Source of the DNA: Clostridiaceae bacterium
Lineage (GTDB): Bacteria > Bacillota > Clostridia > Lachnospirales > Lachnospiraceae
Reading direction: 5' to 3'
Length of the DNA: 61,651 nucleotides
Assembly (NCBI GenBank): GCA_910575795.1
Contig: CAJTGE010000021.1
Span: forward strand, 1 to 61,651
Positions 26,527 to 36,300 of this stretch are shown here, piece by piece. The first letter of the stretch is position 1, and each line of letters opens with the position of its first letter. Made by a program: the position numbers and the translations under genes. The notes beneath the pieces were generated by a model that did not search any database, was not told the DNA's origin, and worked only from the letters and a program-made list of their open reading frames with translations.

Positions 26527-27720
26527 ATGGGAAAAAATATAACAGAGTGGGATTATGAGGCAGGAGCATCAGTAGAGGAAGAGATGGAAGAAGGATACGC
26601 AGAAGGTGGAATGTATGGAAGTACAGAAACTTATGACGGATACGGTGGCTATGATGATTATGGTGAGGATTTAGAAAATTACGGGAGTGACTTAAGCGAC
26701 TGCCTGGAGGATGGCGCGAGCCAGGAAGAGCGGGGGCTGGCCGATAAAGTCAAGGAAGCTGCATTCCTTTTGAACACGACGAACCAGTTTTCCAAACGCA
26801 CAGACGCGGAGCTGATCCATAGGAATTTCAGACAGTACGTGGAGGATGTGAGGAGCGGCAATGCAGCGGCGGCGCAGGCAGCGGCCGAAGGCGCATGCCG
26901 GGATCTGGAGTTCTTCATGATCAGCATCATCACCAGGTATTTCAGTACATATACCGAAAAGGACCGCAGTTTTTACGAAGACCTGATGCAGGCGGGCCGG
27001 ATGGGAGCCATCCAGGCGCTGCCCAAGTATGACCCGGATCAGTCCATGCCGACAACTTACTTTTACAATCCTATCAAGCATGAGATGGTGCTGCAGGTCA
27101 ACTCAATGAAACATGACACCAAATCCCATGTAGCAACCACCAAGCGGAAGATCCAGGAGGTGGATAAGATGTTTGCCAGGTATGGCAGGACGCCTTCCCT
27201 GCATGATTACGTCTACAGTATCAAGTGCCCATTCCACCGTATCGTGAACACGCTTGCGGAGATGAAAGCCGGGAACACGAAGACAAGCATCGATGACCCG
27301 GACGCCGCGCCCCTGGCAGACAAGCTGTCCTCCATGCGCAGCCCGGAAGAGAGCGCCATCAGCAATATGAACGCCGGGAAAATCATCAAAATCGCTTACG
27401 AGCTGGAACCCAGGAGGGAAATCGTTGAGTGCTTCCTGGATCTGCGCCTGGAAGGAAGGGTAAAGACGTCGGAGTTAGCAGAAAAGTATGGCCTCACCAC
27501 GTCGGAGATCACGGAAGGGGTCAGGAATCTTGAAAACCTCCTGCGTTATAGTCCAGATATGAGGAAGATGTACCCGGAGAAATTCCGGGTGAAGGAGCAT
27601 GAGCTTTCCGAACAGATCGCGTATATGCCGGTCGAGGAAGGACAGATGGCGATGGAGAATGTCCTGGATTCCTTAAAGGCTATGGCTGATGGGGAAGATC
27701 CGGAAATCCTCATGGGCTGA
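26527..27720 (+). CDS. Sigma-70-family RNA polymerase sigma factor
   Basis: This is a 397-aa protein with AAGGAGGGAAGG before ATG. After an acidic Tyr/Gly-rich head (residues 1-65), residues 85-195 carry region 2: DLMQAGRMGAIQALPKYDPD (152-171), then TTYFYNPIKHEM, the equivalent of the FSTYA...IR core-binding and -10-recognition helices. Residues about 200-250 look like region 3 (TPSLHDYVYS). Residues 307-340 form a region 4 helix-turn-helix (TSELAEKYGLTTSEITEGV) for -35 recognition. It is divergent from housekeeping SigA and could direct the host polymerase to element promoters. The gap just downstream holds both recurring motifs. Confidence 0.75.
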   Translation: MGKNITEWDYEAGASVEEEMEEGYAEGGMYGSTETYDGYGGYDDYGEDLENYGSDLSDCLEDGASQEERGLADKVKEAAFLLNTTNQFSKRTDAELIHRNFRQYVEDVRSGNAAAAQAAAEGACRDLEFFMISIITRYFSTYTEKDRSFYEDLMQAGRMGAIQALPKYDPDQSMPTTYFYNPIKHEMVLQVNSMKHDTKSHVATTKRKIQEVDKMFARYGRTPSLHDYVYSIKCPFHRIVNTLAEMKAGNTKTSIDDPDAAPLADKLSSMRSPEESAISNMNAGKIIKIAYELEPRREIVECFLDLRLEGRVKTSELAEKYGLTTSEITEGVRNLENLLRYSPDMRKMYPEKFRVKEHELSEQIAYMPVEEGQMAMENVLDSLKAMADGEDPEILMG

Positions 27721-27812
27721 TCTATCCCAAAAAGACCGTCCTGGCCGCTATGGAACTGCCAGGGCGGTTTTTCGGCCTTTGGAACGCCGCACAAAAAAAG
27801 CAGGAAAAACGT

Positions 27813-27855
27813 TATCCGCAGAAAACAGGGCCCCAAAATATGAGCCATACTTTCA
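27813..27855 (+). promoter_or_regulatory. Putative two-part promoter of recD-like operon
   Basis: TATCCGCAGAAAA at 27813-27825 and GAGCCATACTTTCAG around 27843-27857 (CATACT at 27846). The start codon follows at 27887. It has the same arrangement as upstream of the uvrD-like gene. It does not fit a sigma-A -35/-10 pair. Confidence 0.5.
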
Positions 27856-27886
27856 GTAAAAAGACAAATGACAGGGGTTGGTTAGA

Positions 27887-29980
27887 TTGGATATCCAGTG
27901 CCTGCTGGAAGAAAAACTTTATACAGATAAGAGCGGGATCAGCGAATTCCGGGTTGTCGAGGAGGGCAGCGGGAAACGGTTTACCGCACGGGGGGTTCTG
28001 CATGAAGCCAAAACAGGAGAAAGGCTTGTACTAAAGGATGTATCCGGCCCGGACATGGGTGGAAACATCTCATACGGTTTTGCCCATACCGTGACCAGCA
28101 CGGAGGAAGAGGCTGTGTCCGTCCTTGCCTGCGCGGAAGGGATCTCGGAAAAAACTGCCAGGATCATCACCGGAGAGCTTGGGATCGATGTGTTTGGATA
28201 CCTGGACCGGCCAGACTTTTTAAAGGAACTGATGCGGATACCGGGGATCGGGCCTTCAAAAGCGGCCTCCGTCGCCAGCTTTTTAAGGGGGCAGGTGAGC
28301 AGCAATGAGGATTATGCCTGGCTGATGGGGAAAGGCTTCCCGTATCTGAGCGCTATGCAGGTGATCAAGGAACATGGGGCCGGGGCAAGGCAGTACATAT
28401 TGTCGGACCCGTATGGCCCAATGTATAAGGGGCAGGTATGTTTTGAGGTCTGTGACGGTATCGCGAAGGCCGCCGGGTTAGATGCCTGGGCTGTCAGGAG
28501 GGTACGGGCGGTGATCCGGGCCGTGCTGGAAGCGGACGCTTCGAATGGGAACACGCGGATGCCGATGGCGGACTTCATACGGCGCTGCTCGAAGCTGTCC
28601 GTCTGGGACGGCGGGATCGCTATCCCGGATGAGGTGATCTCGCTTGCCGCTTTTGACATGGGCTGCTATGAGTTCGGGCCGGGCCATGAGGAGTACGCCT
28701 GCTTAAAAAGGCTGAAAGCCGCGGAAAGGGGCATTGCCGCCGACTTAAAAAGGCTGAAGCTGTCCGCGCACCATCAGGAAGGCGCTTCCATGGAAGAGAT
28801 TAAGGAGATCGAGGAGGAAGCAGAGATCACCTATAACGAGGAGCAGAAGGGGGCGTTCGGGATCTTCAGGCATGGCGGCGTAGCGGCCCTGACCGGGTAT
28901 CCCGGCACCGGGAAGACCACGGTCATCGACGGCCTGGTCCGGTATTACGCAAAATCATGCCCGGACGGGACAGTACTGCTGTGCGCACCGACTGGGAGAG
29001 CCGCTTCCAGGGCAGGCGAGGCAAGCGGGAGGGAAGGACTCACTATGCACAAGGCTATGAAACGCACGCCATATGACAAAGGCGTGGGACGGACGGGACT
29101 GCTGGATTATGATTTTGTCATTGTGGATGAGATGAGCATGTGCGACACGGAGCTGTTTGCATGTTTCCTTGGCGCAGTGAAAAGCGGGACGATGGTGCTC
29201 CTCGCCGGGGATCCGGATCAGCTGCCGAGCGTCGGGGCAGGGCAGGTATTCCGTGACCTTGTTGATTCCGGGGCTGTCCCGGTCTGCAGGCTTACGGAAC
29301 TGGTAAGGCAGGAAGAAGCATCCGGCATCGTGAAAAACGCGAGGGCGGCCCTAACCGGGGAAACGATCCAGGAATACCAGGATTTCAGGATCTCCATATG
29401 CGGGGAAACAAGCCCGGTTGCGAAACAGGTGATACGGGAGGCAGAGTCGTTCCCGTCCATGCCGCTTATCTTAAGCCCCATCAAAAAAGGGGCAGGCGGT
29501 GTCTATGAACTGAATCGGAAGATGCAGGAGCGGTTTAAGAAATCAAGCCGTTTTGTCCAGATCAACGGGGTGAGGTTTTATGCCGGAGATCCGGTCATTA
29601 TGACACATAATAATTATAAATACGGCTATTACAACGGGGAATGTGGCACACTCATACGGGCAGAAGGCGGGGTCCTTACCATCAGCCTGCCGGGGCGGAT
29701 CCTCGTGCTGGACATCTCTGACGCCACGGAAATGGCCCTGGCCTATGCGGTGACGATCCACCGGGCGCAGGGGACAGAAACAGATTACTGCATCACTGTT
29801 CTTCCTGGGGAGGCACGGGGCATGGTATCTGGAGAGCTTCTGAACACAGCATTTACAAGGGCGAAGAAGGCCGCTACGGCCGTAGTGGATAAACAGGCTT
29901 TTGGGCGTTATGCACAGGCGGGGCGGATGCACAGGGGACGCCGGGAATGTGGGCTTTTTGAACTGCTCACGGAGCGGTAA
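27887..29980 (+). CDS. RecD-like superfamily-1 DNA helicase
   Basis: This is a 697-aa protein. TTG 27887 is preferred because AGGGG ends 9 nt upstream. An in-frame TTG at 27878 is too close. The layout follows RecD2: an N-terminal OB-like region, helix-hairpin-helix motifs (IPGIGPSKAASVASFL at about 119), then the helicase core. The core has Walker A GYPGTGKTT (about 336-345), VDEMSM (412-417), GDPDQLPSVGAGQVF, and the C-terminal YAVTIHRAQGTE. RecD2 is a 5'-3' helicase in repair. On mobile elements, related helicases assist replication or transfer. It heads an operon with the AAA+ and ParA-like genes. Confidence 0.88.
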   Translation: MDIQCLLEEKLYTDKSGISEFRVVEEGSGKRFTARGVLHEAKTGERLVLKDVSGPDMGGNISYGFAHTVTSTEEEAVSVLACAEGISEKTARIITGELGIDVFGYLDRPDFLKELMRIPGIGPSKAASVASFLRGQVSSNEDYAWLMGKGFPYLSAMQVIKEHGAGARQYILSDPYGPMYKGQVCFEVCDGIAKAAGLDAWAVRRVRAVIRAVLEADASNGNTRMPMADFIRRCSKLSVWDGGIAIPDEVISLAAFDMGCYEFGPGHEEYACLKRLKAAERGIAADLKRLKLSAHHQEGASMEEIKEIEEEAEITYNEEQKGAFGIFRHGGVAALTGYPGTGKTTVIDGLVRYYAKSCPDGTVLLCAPTGRAASRAGEASGREGLTMHKAMKRTPYDKGVGRTGLLDYDFVIVDEMSMCDTELFACFLGAVKSGTMVLLAGDPDQLPSVGAGQVFRDLVDSGAVPVCRLTELVRQEEASGIVKNARAALTGETIQEYQDFRISICGETSPVAKQVIREAESFPSMPLILSPIKKGAGGVYELNRKMQERFKKSSRFVQINGVRFYAGDPVIMTHNNYKYGYYNGECGTLIRAEGGVLTISLPGRILVLDISDATEMALAYAVTIHRAQGTETDYCITVLPGEARGMVSGELLNTAFTRAKKAATAVVDKQAFGRYAQAGRMHRGRRECGLFELLTER

Positions 29981-30005
29981 GTGAAAAAAGGAAGGAGAAA
30001 TCAAT

Positions 30006-30908
30006 ATGGGATTAGATGCTAATACGCAACAGCTCATCCGGGCCGTCGCCGAAGGAGATATCCGCCTTGCACGAAAATGGGCGCTGGAAGCTCTGGATGG
30101 GGACACCACGCAGAAGAACCGACCGTTCGTAAGCCGCTACCTTTCTATCCTCTCATCAGAAGGGTCTAACCGGATTGAGCTTCCGGGAAACCTGAAAGAT
30201 ATCATGCTCTGCGAGGATGTTTCCTTATCGTTTAAGGAAGGCCGGTATTACCTCGGAGAACAGGAAAGGCAGACGGCGGAGAAGATCATGAGGATGGCGG
30301 GAGTCAGCCAGAAACTGATGGAAATGCAGATCCCCTACAAGAATGCTACCCTGCTGTACGGGCCGCCCGGGACGGGGAAGACAACATTTGGCAGATATGT
30401 GGCATACCGGATGGGCCTGCCGTTCTGCTACCTTAACTTTTCCAGGCTGGTTGACAGCCTGCTCGGCGGGACCTCAAGGAACCTGGCCCACGCTTTCTCG
30501 TATGCATCCGCTAATCCGTGCGTCTTTATGCTCGACGAGGTGGATACCATCTGCGCCAGCCGGGAGAGATGCGGCAGTGGCGGGGCGGAAAAGGAACTTG
30601 GTCGGGTCACGATTACATTAATGCAGGAGTTCGACCGTCTGGCTAACGATGTAGTGGCCATCGCGGCCACGAACAGGCTGGACCTGTTAGACGAGGCATT
30701 TGTCAGCCGCTGCCCAATCAAGTGCGAGATGCTTCCTCTTGATGAAGGCGGGCGGCGGGCCATGGCACTCAAATTTATAGAGGATACCGGGATGCAGCTC
30801 CCAGCTCCGGTGGTGGATAAGGCTGTCCGGGAAGCGAAGGATCAGCGGCAGCTCATGGATCGCTTGATTCTGGCGATCGCTGAGAAACTGGATGAAGAAG
30901 CCAACTGA
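30006..30908 (+). CDS. AAA+ ATPase
   Basis: This is a 300-aa protein with a GGAGAA site. The AAA+ core has Walker A YGPPGTGKTT (residues 118-127), Walker B FMLDEVDT (about 173-180), sensor-1 ATNR with ...AFVSRCP as the arginine-finger region, and a C-terminal helical lid. It resembles the AAA modules of FtsH/Vps4-like remodelling enzymes, but no protease domain is fused. It acts in the cytoplasm on an unknown protein or complex, perhaps one of the neighbouring DNA-processing proteins. The spacing to recD-like is 25 bp. Confidence 0.85.
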   Translation: MGLDANTQQLIRAVAEGDIRLARKWALEALDGDTTQKNRPFVSRYLSILSSEGSNRIELPGNLKDIMLCEDVSLSFKEGRYYLGEQERQTAEKIMRMAGVSQKLMEMQIPYKNATLLYGPPGTGKTTFGRYVAYRMGLPFCYLNFSRLVDSLLGGTSRNLAHAFSYASANPCVFMLDEVDTICASRERCGSGGAEKELGRVTITLMQEFDRLANDVVAIAATNRLDLLDEAFVSRCPIKCEMLPLDEGGRRAMALKFIEDTGMQLPAPVVDKAVREAKDQRQLMDRLILAIAEKLDEEAN

Positions 30909-30933
30909 AAAACAGGAAAGAGAGGGAAAACTT

Positions 30934-31536
30934 ATGGAAGGTATCATTAACATCGCTGGGGCGCTCCCCCGGATGGGGACAACGACACTGGCCCTGCAAC
31001 TGGTGCGTTTCTTGCAGGACAACGGGTATGACACATGCTATGTGGAGATGTCGCGGCAAAATTATATCTGGGGTGCAATGAACGTGTACTCAGAGGTATC
31101 CACGGATAAGGCAATTGGGAAAACAAACTGTATGGGGATCTCTATGTTTCCAGGCGACCGCATAGAGGCGCTGCGGGAAGGGAGGTCTACGTATGACTAT
31201 GTCGTATGTGATTTCGGGAACCTTTCCAATACAGCATTCAATAAGCAGCAGTTTATCGGAGGGGACTGTGCGATCCTCGTGTGCGGGAATAAGCCGAACG
31301 AGCTGTTCCAGACAGGGGACGCCATCCGGGATCCGGTGTTTGAGGACGCACTGACGGTATTTAACTTCACGGATCCGTCTGACCAGGCAGAAATCCGCGC
31401 AATGATGATGGACAGAGGGGAGATGACCTGCTTTTTGCCATATATCCCGGATCCGTTCCATGCGGGAAAAGAGTACGCCAAAGGGGATTTCTTTCAGAGG
31501 CTCATGGATATGGTGGTCAGGGCCATGCAACAGTAA
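30934..31536 (+). CDS. ParA/MinD-like P-loop protein lacking Walker lysine
   Basis: This is a 200-aa protein starting at ATG 30934. The N-terminus IAGALPRMGTTTLALQL followed by GYDTCYVEM and later YVVCDFGN is the ParA/MinD fold (loop, switch strands and DFG-like motif). The P-loop reads GALPRMGTTT with no lysine in either the deviant or the classic position. Related Firmicute proteins with a GTTT loop exist, so this may be a nucleotide-binding regulator and not an active partition ATPase. No ParB gene is visible next to it. Confidence 0.65.
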   Translation: MEGIINIAGALPRMGTTTLALQLVRFLQDNGYDTCYVEMSRQNYIWGAMNVYSEVSTDKAIGKTNCMGISMFPGDRIEALREGRSTYDYVVCDFGNLSNTAFNKQQFIGGDCAILVCGNKPNELFQTGDAIRDPVFEDALTVFNFTDPSDQAEIRAMMMDRGEMTCFLPYIPDPFHAGKEYAKGDFFQRLMDMVVRAMQQ

Positions 31537-31559
31537 GGCAGAGGAAGGAGGGATTCGTC

Positions 31560-31820
31560 ATGGCAAAATATCAGGACATTTTGGTACGGAGGATCGAGAC
31601 AGAAAAAAAGAGGGAGAAAGGGCAGGAACAGCTCCGGGAAGAGAGCGGGATCCGGGATACAGGGTACTACTTAAAGGAGAAAAGCTGGAAGTCCTGCCTG
31701 AAGGATGCAGTAAAGCATGTCTGCTTCCTGGCCTATGCAGCTCTTGCATTTATCGGGGCTGTTATTGTACTGTATCCGGAATCCAGACATATCATCCTGC
31801 AGATCTTCCATTTGTCATGA
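31560..31820 (+). CDS. Small single-pass membrane protein
   Basis: This is an 86-aa protein with an AGGAGG site. A charged cytoplasmic head (residues 1-50) is followed by one transmembrane helix (about 54-75) and a short tail. No family is recognised. It is last in the recD-AAA-ParA operon, so it could tether one of those proteins to the membrane. Confidence 0.65.
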   Translation: MAKYQDILVRRIETEKKREKGQEQLREESGIRDTGYYLKEKSWKSCLKDAVKHVCFLAYAALAFIGAVIVLYPESRHIILQIFHLS

Positions 31821-31843
31821 GTTTTTTTTGCAGCATAAGGGAA

Positions 31844-31870
31844 AAGGCGAAGATTTTTCGCCTTTTTTTT
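31844..31870 (+). terminator. Rho-independent terminator
   Basis: AAGGCGAA (31844-31851) pairs with TTCGCCTT (31857-31864), with a T-run to 31870. It ends the recD-like operon. Confidence 0.92.
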
Positions 31871-31872
31871 GC

Positions 31873-31929
31873 TATCCGCAGATTGGGAACGATAAATGGC
31901 GGTTTAAAGACATCCTTTATCTGCGGATT
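31873..31929 (+). promoter_or_regulatory. Inverted motif pair before gene 31969
   Basis: TATCCGCAGA at 31873-31882 and its inverse TCTGCGGATT at 31920-31929 flank GACATCCTTTAT (31909-31920), which resembles the GACATACTTTAT at 21986. A regulator binding both sites could cover the promoter. Confidence 0.45.
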
Positions 31930-31968
31930 AATTTTTGATTTTAATTTTGAGGAGTGGTGTGACGAACA

Positions 31969-32673
31969 ATGAGAAAAACAGACCTTTGTTACCTGTACGA
32001 CTCCGTGTACAGCGGAAACAGCAGCTCGATCTTAAACGAAGTCGGCAGAGGCGCATTATCTAACAACGATATTGGCTTTCTGTGCCGGTACGCATGTGGG
32101 TATTACCTGCACTGGGGAGCAGAGGAAACCATACGGAAACTGTCCAGGCCGGTACTCCGGATGATGAAGTTAGACAACCTTGTGGAAGAAATGGAGCCCC
32201 CATCGGAGATTTCGCCGCCGGAAAAGAGGATCTATCTCTATTACCTGATGTACCCGGAGTATCTGGGGGACTACAGGAAGGAATTTTTTGTGACAGCCTA
32301 TTATCAGTCTGTACTCACGGGGTACAGGAAGGAATTTCCACACTGTTTTTTATCCGGGGGATACGGGGCAGAACAGAACGCGAGGATCTGCCTGATGTAC
32401 GCACTCCAGGCGTTCGCAAACTGCAGCACTGCGGGAGACAGCTTCCAGTTCATGTCATCCGGGCGGGCTGTCCCGTTTTTAAAGGAAGCGAAGCTGTACT
32501 ATGTCATGAAACGAAAGTATAAGTCGCCCATAGCGTATACGAATGACGCGCTCGCGATGGTGGGGATTCTGGATCTTGACAGGACATGCAGGGATTTTTG
32601 CAAAAAATACGTGCATGCGGGAAAGCCGTCTGCCATGTGCTGCCGGGAGGGAGATGTTATAGAGACAGGGTGA
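31969..32673 (+). CDS. Unknown 234-aa protein
   Basis: This is a 234-aa, probably all-helical cytoplasmic protein, rich in Tyr and Cys, with repeated motifs (YLYYLMYPEYLGDY, and YRKEF twice). I see no recognised family, signal or membrane segment. The ribosome site (GAGGAG) is 14 nt from the ATG, rather far. It has its own regulatory region and terminator, so it is transcribed alone. Confidence 0.6.
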   Translation: MRKTDLCYLYDSVYSGNSSSILNEVGRGALSNNDIGFLCRYACGYYLHWGAEETIRKLSRPVLRMMKLDNLVEEMEPPSEISPPEKRIYLYYLMYPEYLGDYRKEFFVTAYYQSVLTGYRKEFPHCFLSGGYGAEQNARICLMYALQAFANCSTAGDSFQFMSSGRAVPFLKEAKLYYVMKRKYKSPIAYTNDALAMVGILDLDRTCRDFCKKYVHAGKPSAMCCREGDVIETG

Positions 32674-32717
32674 TGGATTTTTTTATGCGGTCTACGGAAA
32701 TATATATTTTTTCAGCA

Positions 32718-32766
32718 GCGGCCAGGGGGAGACGCCCCCGGAACGGCCGCAGGCAGTATTTTTTTT
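32718..32766 (+). terminator. Rho-independent terminator
   Basis: GCGGCC/GGCCGC outer stem with GGGGG/CCCCC inside, then eight T residues. Confidence 0.9.
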
Positions 32767-32847
32767 GCTAAAACAGCCGGATGCTCCATAATGTAATCAG
32801 ACCGCTATAAAAATAGCGGAACATTAAAAAGAAAAGGAGCATCGGTT

Positions 32848-33333
32848 ATGAAAACATTAAAAGAGCCAAGCGCATACATGCCGCAGACAGAGGAGAGACC
32901 GGGCAGCCTGACCCGCCCGGTACGCGTAACTATGGAAAGCCGCATGCCGGGTTCCAAACATGCAGCAAAAACTGTTACGGAATGTGAGAGTGCGATCATC
33001 CTCTCTGAGAAGGTAACGGGGGCAGCCCGTTCCCCAAAAGACCCGGGCGAGTTCATGGAAAAACGGGAAGGTTCAGTTGAGATTGCCGGCTTTAAACATC
33101 CCGGTGACGCGGTGAACCTGATCGTGTCATCTGCGGTAGCCGCGGTCCATCAGATGAGCGGGGAGGATGAGAAACGGTTCGAGACAAATTTCCTGACAGC
33201 AGCCCAGATCATGCTGGACCGGTCGGGAATCAGCCGGGAGGAGCTGACGCTCCACGCATCGGAAGGGCTGTTAGCGCGCAGACAGGAGATCATCGAGATG
33301 GACCGGAAGGCAGCGGCGGCTGCAGCCCAGTAA
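32848..33333 (+). CDS. Unknown 161-aa protein upstream of giant exported protein
   Basis: This is a 161-aa protein with an AAAAGGAG site 11 nt before the ATG. No signal peptide or membrane segment is seen. The first 75 residues are polar and perhaps disordered, and the rest (80-160) is helical and ends in an Ala run. No family is recognised. It lies 33 bp before the first giant exported protein, so a shared transcript is likely. A role in its production or export is only a guess. Confidence 0.55.
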   Translation: MKTLKEPSAYMPQTEERPGSLTRPVRVTMESRMPGSKHAAKTVTECESAIILSEKVTGAARSPKDPGEFMEKREGSVEIAGFKHPGDAVNLIVSSAVAAVHQMSGEDEKRFETNFLTAAQIMLDRSGISREELTLHASEGLLARRQEIIEMDRKAAAAAAQ

Positions 33334-33366
33334 ACTGGAAAGCGGTCAGGAGGTAAGGAGGGATAT

Positions 33367-36300
33367 ATGCATTTCAATCGTAATCGCAAGCGGACTATCA
33401 GGAAAAGCGCGGCGGCGCTCCTGGCCGTAACCCAGAGTGTCATGCCGGCATTCGCGGCTGCAGCCGGTGTGTGGGAAGTAAAAGACGGGGACTGGATGTA
33501 TAAGGGGGAGGATGGAAACTATCTGTCCAATACATGGCTGCGTGACCCGTCCGATAACCGGCTCTACCATTTAAGCGAGTCCGGTGTAATGGATTCCGGC
33601 TGGAAGCTGATCGACGGGATCTGGTATTTCCTGACCAATGAGCATAACGGGTTCTTCGGCGCGGCCCTGGAAAATACATGGGCGTGGGTGGATGGATATT
33701 GTTACTACTTTGGTGCGGACGGGAAAATGGCAGCCAATTGCACAACACCGGACGGGTTTACCGTAAACAGCGATGGGCAGTGGACCGAGAACGGGGTAGC
33801 TGTGTATATAGCCGGACGCGGCTACCAGACGAAACCCACGCCCACAAGCGGGGCATCCGCTTCCGGGACAGGGACGTCAGGAAGAGGAGGAGGCAGCCCC
33901 AGGGGAGGCGGTGGAGGCTCATCCTCCGGAGGAGGCGGCCATACCTTGAGCAGCGCGAACGAAGGAAACGGCGGCGGACAGGGATCCGGGGAACAGGGTT
34001 CCAGTCCGGGCGACGATACCCCGCAGGCGAAGGCCGGTGATGGGAACAGTGATGCCGATACTTCTAAAGATACGATATACTCATACACCGTGCGCTATAC
34101 GGATGCCGGGGGGAACCTTCTGGCTTCCTATGAGCGGAAAGCGCTCAGTGACGCCATCATTACTGCGGATGTGAAGGAGTTTGCCGGATACCGGAAACGG
34201 GACGCCGGGCAGGAACTGTTCCATCTGACCATGGACCAGGCTGTGTTCGTTGTTGTTTATGAGAAGGCAGAAACAGGGAACCAAGAAGATCAAGGGATCC
34301 AGCCGCCCAAAGCCGAGTACACTTACATCATCCGCTATACGGATCAGAAAGGCAACGTCCTGGCCCAATCGGAGGGGAAGGGGGAACCTGGCGAGATGGT
34401 CCGGATCCCTGAATGTGCCTTTAGCGGCTACGAAAAAGAGCCTGGGCAGGCAGATGCCAGGGTGCTGGGACGGGACAATGAAACCTTTGATGTCATTTAC
34501 AGAAAGACGGAGACATCTGCTGAATATTCCTACACAGTCCGCCATATCGGACCGAAAGGAGAGATCCTTTTAGATGAGACCGGGGCAGGAAGGCCGGGAA
34601 GCATGGTGAAGCTGGACGCGCATACGTTTGACGGCTGCCGTTTGGCTGGCAAGCAGGAAGAAGAAGTGTCCCTTGATCTGGATGGGCAGGTGTTCAGCCT
34701 GTATTATGCCAGCATGGAAGAGGACGTGTCCACAGAGGAAGAAAATGACGCCTGTTCTTATACTATATATTATATGAGCACGGACGGGGAAATCCTCCAT
34801 ACCTTGACCGGAGAAGGGAGAGCCGGTGACGAGCTCTCCATTGAGGAGATGTCCTTTGGCGGCTACCGGGAAAAGGAAGGGCAGGCTCACGAAAAGACGC
34901 TTCCGGGGCGGAACGCGGCATTTACAGTCCTCTACCAGGCAGAAAAAACGGCGGCCTTATGCGCCTACACGATCCGGTATGCGGCTATGGATGGAACGAT
35001 CCTGTTTGAGGAAACCGGGGAAGCTTTTTCGGGCCAGACAGCAGAGATCCCGGTAAGGGAATTTGACGGCTATACGGAGATTGAGAACCAGGCCCATGCC
35101 TATACTGTGACTCCGCTTCCCGGTGATACTATTTTCTGCATCAAATATGAAGCGGTGCGCGAAGAGGGAGACCCAGAGGAACCGGAAAAAGACCCTGAAG
35201 GGACAGATACGGAGGCTCCCAGGGAAGACCCTCGTGATACAGGGGAGCAGAATAAGGCGGAGAAATACTCCTACAGCTTTATCTTTGTGGATGGATCAGG
35301 CGAACAGATCGGATCCAAAACAGGGTCTGCACGGGCCGGGGCTGTCCTGGGGATCCCGGATATCGTGCTGGAAGGCTATGAGATTGGGGAAAGCGTACAG
35401 AAATCCTACACGACAGAGAAGGATGGGGAAATGTTCTCCATCCCGTGCGTGGAAACCGATGACCAGCCGGATGCGGCAACGCCCAGCACGCTGCAGGCCC
35501 AGACCTATTATTATCTGCTCAGGTACTGTGACAGGGACACAGGGGAGCTGCTCGCCTCAGAATCAGGCCTTGCGTATGCGGGAAGCGAAATTGCCCCCGG
35601 GGAAGCGCCGGAGGGATACACGCTTGCTGATGATACGCGGTTTACCGTGGAAGCCACGGACAGCCCCAGGGGGAACCGTTTTACGGTATGGTGCATCAGC
35701 GATGAGTACACGCTGCCGGAGGGGAGTGTGGAGTATACAGTCAGCTGTGTGGATCCGGATGGGAATGTTATCAAGACTTTTACCGACACTGCATTGTCCG
35801 GTACCGTGATCCGTCCGGACTACGAGATCTGCGGGTATGATATGGATACGGAGAACGTGTATGAGTTCATCCTGAGCGAAGATAACTTTAGTTTTGAAGT
35901 TCTGTATATCCCATACCGAATCATGAAGTATGAGTTCCGGATTACAGATATTGATACAGGTGAAATGCTTGGCACGAAGGAGATGGAAGGCAGAGCCGGG
36001 AGCCGGGCGGATGTCCCGTTTACAGGTGAGGACTTTGCCATAGCGGGATACGACATCTTAAGCAATGTCCCGGAAAACGTTCTTGTTTCCTCTAACAAAG
36101 CGAACAACTACATGAATATCTATGTGAAAAAGATCCGGAAACCGTCAGATGTTGAGGATATCCGCACTTACGTGGTCCATTTCGTATCCTATCACGACAA
36201 AACCGTCAAAGTCTTTGACGACCAGGCAGGGGCAGCGCCGGCAGGAGCGGAGGTTACCGTTTCCTTTTTAACGAAAGTGAACCTGCCGGATGGGACATAT

